64,000 nt of DNA from Desulfofalx alkaliphila DSM 12257 (GTDB taxonomy: Bacteria > Bacillota > Desulfotomaculia > Desulfotomaculales > Desulfohalotomaculaceae): assembly GCF_000711975.1 (NCBI RefSeq), contig NZ_JONT01000003.1:1-64000 (forward strand), written 5' to 3'. The notes beneath the pieces are model-generated. The model had not been told where the DNA came from. It ran no database searches and worked only from the letters and a program-made list of their open reading frames with translations. The translations under genes and the position numbers were made by a program. This document shows positions 60,741-64,000 of the stretch, one piece after another (position 1 is the first letter of the stretch; each line of letters opens with the position of its first letter).

Positions 60741-61931
60741 TTAATCCATGTCGTTTTTGATTCTTTCTAAAAATTTGGCTGCTAAATCTTCATGATTTAA
60801 GACACTTGCAGTATCTATTGCACTATATATAATTCTTTTTTTGTCTTTTATGTTTAACATAATTGCTTTTTCTAAAGTTACTTTTAAATTCTCAATGTCA
60901 TCTGGAATACACAAAAAACCATTCTCACCATCAATTATTACCCCATCAATTCCCTCACCCTTAGAGCCTATGGTTATACATCCTTTTGCCATGGCTTCTA
61001 CATAAACTAACCCAAATGTTTCAGGTGAACTTACCATTGCAAATATATCTGCTTCTTCCATTAACGCTAGTGTTTCATCCCTAGTTTTTTCACCTTCAAA
61101 ATAAATATAATCTTCACTTCCTAGAGCTTTAACTTGTTTTTCCAGCCTCACTCGTTCAGGTCCATCCCCTATAATTTTCAGAATATAACCTTTTTTGTCT
61201 TTTATTCGTGCAAATGCATTTATTAATACATCTACTTTTTTTATTTTTTTCAAGCTACATGCAATCATAATAATTTTATTAGCATTTGCAATTTTTCTTT
61301 CTAATTTGTTACTATTTATAATATCTGTTTTATTAATTCCAAATAATATCTTATAGTAATCTTTTTCATTTTTGTTTCCATCATATACTTTTAAAAAGTT
61401 TTCTTTAATCTTTTTTGATCTAAACACTATTTTATCTACATTTTGATCAGTATTTATAAATCTTTTATAATTTTTCTTCTTAGATAGATATACTATATCA
61501 GAATTGTGTAAGCTTGCTAATAAAACACTATGACATGCCTTTGCAACTAATTCCCCTATATAAATTGATGGATTTAACATGTCACATATTATTATATCAG
61601 GGTTTTCTTTGTTAATTATTGTTTTTATAATTTTCTTCGCAACGAGTCTTATATCTTTGTTCCGATATCTTACTTTGGGGATTTTAGGAATAGGTACTCT
61701 ATAAATATTGACATTGTCTAAAATGAAACTTTCTTCATACGCTAGCTTATTCATTGTCTTTGTTTTTTTTAAACATCTAAATATATTAGGGTAATATGGC
61801 CATAGTCTTATTACCTTTAATTCATTTTCTTTAACCCATTCCTTTGCAAAATTATGTACGGCATGTGTCGCTTGTATATTAGATTGACTTACATATCCAG
61901 GATATAGTGTTGTAATTAAGAGTATCCTCAT
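60741..61931 (-). CDS. Glycosyltransferase, family 4
   Basis: A 396-residue GT-B enzyme. The N-terminal domain starts RILLITTLYPGYVSQSNIQA and the donor-binding C-terminal domain has IIGDGPERVRLEKQVKALG and the conserved ASPETFGLVYVEAMAKG-type stretch (MVSSPETFGLVYVEA, then GCITIGSKGEG). ATG at 61931 follows GAGGGGA; a longer start at 61946 contains this ribosome site. It joins a sugar to the growing repeat unit; specificity unknown. Confidence 0.9.
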   Translation of the reverse strand: MRILLITTLYPGYVSQSNIQATHAVHNFAKEWVKENELKVIRLWPYYPNIFRCLKKTKTMNKLAYEESFILDNVNIYRVPIPKIPKVRYRNKDIRLVAKKIIKTIINKENPDIIICDMLNPSIYIGELVAKACHSVLLASLHNSDIVYLSKKKNYKRFINTDQNVDKIVFRSKKIKENFLKVYDGNKNEKDYYKILFGINKTDIINSNKLERKIANANKIIMIACSLKKIKKVDVLINAFARIKDKKGYILKIIGDGPERVRLEKQVKALGSEDYIYFEGEKTRDETLALMEEADIFAMVSSPETFGLVYVEAMAKGCITIGSKGEGIDGVIIDGENGFLCIPDDIENLKVTLEKAIMLNIKDKKRIIYSAIDTASVLNHEDLAAKFLERIKNDMD

Positions 61932-61969
61932 TCTTATTCCCCTCATAAAGATCTGTTTTTTCTATATAT

Positions 61970-63250
61970 TTAAGATGAATTTATTTTCTTGATGATTTTA
62001 CTATCAGGTACTAAAGCTGCCAAAATCATTATTAAAGGCATAATTTGAAAACAATTGTAAATAATAGATGGTATCATGTATATTGCACTTCCAATTAATA
62101 TAGACAAATATAGATATTTAAAAAAACTACGTTTACTTTTAATAACGGGAAATATAAAAATGAAAACAATATAAATCGTACCTACAATTCCATATCTCTT
62201 TAAAAATAGCAACCACTCATTATCTACTGAATGTTCATATTCAATTGACTTAGCAGGTCCTAACCCAAATATTGGACTGCTTTTAAAGTGTACAATATGT
62301 TCTTCCCAATTTGAGAGTCTTGCTTGAAAACTTGAGTCTGTTCCTATATTAATTCCCCTCATAAGTCTCCAAGTAAGCTCTTGAGGCAGGAAATTGAATA
62401 TTATAGTGCCGATAGTTATTAAAAATACAACGGAAAAAATAACAACTTTTACTGCTTTTAAATTAATATTTCCTTTAAGAAAATTACTTATATTAGAGCT
62501 AAATAAATATAAAAAGGTAAACATGATTATACCAACACTCATAAAAAGAAATCCACTTCTAGATAGAGTCATAAGTACTCCTACAATAAACACCATCATA
62601 TATAAGATATTCTTTTTCTCTTTGGTTTTTAAATATAAACCCCAAGACAATATAGCCCCTATCCCTGGCATAACTGCATATTCATTAGGATTAGATGTCA
62701 TGCCAATTACCCTTGGAAAAGGATAATTATTAACTAAAGTTCTAAATTGAGTAGGTGCTATTATTTGAACATATTTTTCATTTAGATTAAATAAATTAAA
62801 GTATTGTTGAGTAGCAATTGCCACAGATATTAATAATATAAAAATTGTAAATTTTAAAATCTTGAGTTTATCTTTTTCATTTTTAATTGTCAATAAAATA
62901 ATTAAATAAATTCCAAGATAAATAAAAATTTTATACAACTCAAAGAAATCGCTAGGTAAAACTTTTATTCCTTTAATTGAACCCACCAATATGGATAATA
63001 TTATAAAAAAAGAAAAACTTAGATATAGAACTGGAAACCTTATGTTTTGTCTATTTATCCCAGTTTTCTTTCTTAACATTAGTTTCATGTACAAAAAAAT
63101 TGCACAAATAACTACTATAACTTGTTCTACTCTAAATGCGGGTAAGCTAGTAATTCTAATATCAGGAATTAATATTATTGAAAAAACTATTATATAAATC
63201 ATCCATAGGTTACTAGATGAATGTTTTTCATAATTATGCCTATCTATCAT
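61970..63250 (-). CDS. O-antigen ligase/polymerase (Wzy-like)
   Basis: A 426-residue membrane protein with 10 to 12 hydrophobic segments and a large outside loop containing RLSNWEEHIVHFKSSPIFGL, GPAKSIEYEHSVDNEWLLFL, the pattern of the Wzy_C/O-antigen ligase family. It polymerises flipped repeat units. Start ATG at 63250 after AGGAG; its first four bases overlap the stop of the next glycosyltransferase. Confidence 0.88.
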   Translation of the reverse strand: MIDRHNYEKHSSSNLWMIYIIVFSIILIPDIRITSLPAFRVEQVIVVICAIFLYMKLMLRKKTGINRQNIRFPVLYLSFSFFIILSILVGSIKGIKVLPSDFFELYKIFIYLGIYLIILLTIKNEKDKLKILKFTIFILLISVAIATQQYFNLFNLNEKYVQIIAPTQFRTLVNNYPFPRVIGMTSNPNEYAVMPGIGAILSWGLYLKTKEKKNILYMMVFIVGVLMTLSRSGFLFMSVGIIMFTFLYLFSSNISNFLKGNINLKAVKVVIFSVVFLITIGTIIFNFLPQELTWRLMRGINIGTDSSFQARLSNWEEHIVHFKSSPIFGLGPAKSIEYEHSVDNEWLLFLKRYGIVGTIYIVFIFIFPVIKSKRSFFKYLYLSILIGSAIYMIPSIIYNCFQIMPLIMILAALVPDSKIIKKINSS

Positions 63251-64000
63251 AAAATTCTCCTGTATTCCCTAATTATTTTTCCCCCAACAACCTCTGATGA
63301 GAATTTTTCTTTTATTTCTGTCGCTATGCTTTTTCTATTATATTTACCACTTTGTTGTTTCATATATTTCATGGCTTCTGTTAATTCTATTTTATTATCT
63401 ACTTCAATTAATAAGCCATTTTTATCATTAATAAACATTTCTGGGCCACCACACTTAGTAGCAATAACCGGAAGTCCTGTTGCCATGGCTTCAATATAGG
63501 CTACCCCAAAGGTTTCTAGCTTTGATGCCAAGACAAAACAATGACTTTCTTGCATTTTTTTTGCAATAGTTTTCCTATCCACTAACCCCTCTAAAAACAC
63601 TTGATTTGCCAAATCCAATTTTTTAATTAATGTTTCAAGAGTTTTTCTTTCTGGCCCTTCTCCATAAATGTATAATTTTATTTTTTTCTTACCTTTGAAT
63701 GCATCATAAAATGATTTGATTAATAAGACCATTCGTTTGTTTGCTAACAAGTTACCAACTGATATAAAATTAAATGTATCGTAAAATTTATTAAAAGGTT
63801 TATACCGAAAGTTTGATGTATCAACTATGTTAGGGATTACTATCGAGGCTACTCCAAATTTATTTTTTAAATTATCAGCTAAATAATTACTAACAGTTAT
63901 TACTTTTTTCATATAAATATATGTATTATTGCCTATATCCTGATGATAGCCACTTAGCTCATCTTGGTTCATTCCCGAAAAGTGTTCCGTATGTATTAAT
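63247..64000 (-). CDS. Glycosyltransferase, family 4 (N-terminus outside the window)
   Basis: The frame is open to the right edge: before the ATG at 63972 it reads LIHTEHFSG, the start of the acceptor-domain motif, so the true start lies beyond 64000. The visible 250 residues include KKVITVSNYLADNLKNKFGV, FISVGNLLANKRMVLLIKSF, YGEGPERKTLETLIKKL and SKLETFGVAYIEAMATGLPV, the donor site of GT4 enzymes. Its stop overlaps the Wzy-like start by four bases. Confidence 0.93.
   Translation of the reverse strand, partial: LIHTEHFSGMNQDELSGYHQDIGNNTYIYMKKVITVSNYLADNLKNKFGVASIVIPNIVDTSNFRYKPFNKFYDTFNFISVGNLLANKRMVLLIKSFYDAFKGKKKIKLYIYGEGPERKTLETLIKKLDLANQVFLEGLVDRKTIAKKMQESHCFVLASKLETFGVAYIEAMATGLPVIATKCGGPEMFINDKNGLLIEVDNKIELTEAMKYMKQQSGKYNRKSIATEIKEKFSSEVVGGKIIREYRRIL

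Overview
The window looks like chromosome from a spore-forming, Gram-positive anaerobe of the Clostridia, most like the Desulfotomaculum/Peptococcaceae group. This is inferred from gene content, not from a marker gene. Supporting features are S-layer homology (SLH) proteins together with the SLH-anchor enzyme CsaB, copper-amine-oxidase-type stalk domains, a YlmC/YmxH-type sporulation protein, a split transketolase, a SAM-I riboswitch in front of metK, and many TTG/GTG starts behind strong Shine-Dalgarno sites. Almost every gene is on the minus strand. No rRNA or tRNA gene was recognised.

Region 1 (1-9.5 kb) is defence. A complete type I-C CRISPR-Cas operon (cas3-cas5c-cas8c-cas7-cas4-cas1-cas2, read right to left) ends in a leader and the first, leader-proximal repeat at 3-34; the array continues off the left edge. 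Inside cas8c, a perfect Shine-Dalgarno and GTG at 3459 predict the separate small subunit Cas11c. Next to the operon is a two-gene toxin-antitoxin pair: an MqsR-like toxin and an antitoxin that joins an MqsA-like zinc finger and helix-turn-helix to a C-terminal Panacea (DUF4065) domain.

Region 2 (9.5-30 kb) mixes surface and housekeeping genes: an SLH protein with an acidic tail, an exported CotH-like protein, a split transketolase, prfB with its programmed +1 frameshift, secA, hpf, a cold-shock gene with a clear promoter, comF, metK under a SAM-I riboswitch, two MFS exporters, a ylmC-type PRC-barrel gene, and an exported subtilase carrying SLH repeats.

Region 3 (30-50.6 kb) is cell-envelope polymer synthesis and surface proteins: phosphoglucomutase, a sugar epimerase, galU, a TagO/WecA-type initiating transferase, CsaB with a DUF5693 protein, a phosphodiester glycosidase with stalk domain, a beta-propeller protein, an LCP ligase and a TagA/WecG glycosyltransferase. 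Together they suggest a pyruvylated secondary wall polymer that anchors the SLH proteins encoded in the same window. Within this region are two tandem exported FAD-dependent oxidoreductases with degenerate SLH-like tails, followed by a small exported protein and a DUF4127 lipoprotein. fabZ also lies here.

Region 4 (50.7-55.3 kb) holds very small genes that resemble a domesticated phage lysis and late-control module: a Com-like zinc ribbon, a region-4-only sigma-like factor, DUF1659, DUF2922, a YvrJ holin-like peptide, an M15 endolysin-like peptidase, and an 86-residue protein sharing an 18-bp translation start block with DUF2922.

Region 5 (55.4-64 kb) is an increasingly AT-rich exopolysaccharide cluster: a second galU, an FrhB-like iron-sulfur protein, a Wzx flippase, a pyruvyl transferase, two GT4 glycosyltransferases (one cut by the window edge) and a Wzy-like polymerase. 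Copies of a short dispersed palindrome of the form GTAGGGGCGTGAT-ATCACGCCC (or GGGTTCGAT-ATCGAACCC) occur in many intergenic spaces. One forms the last codons of the sigma-like gene.
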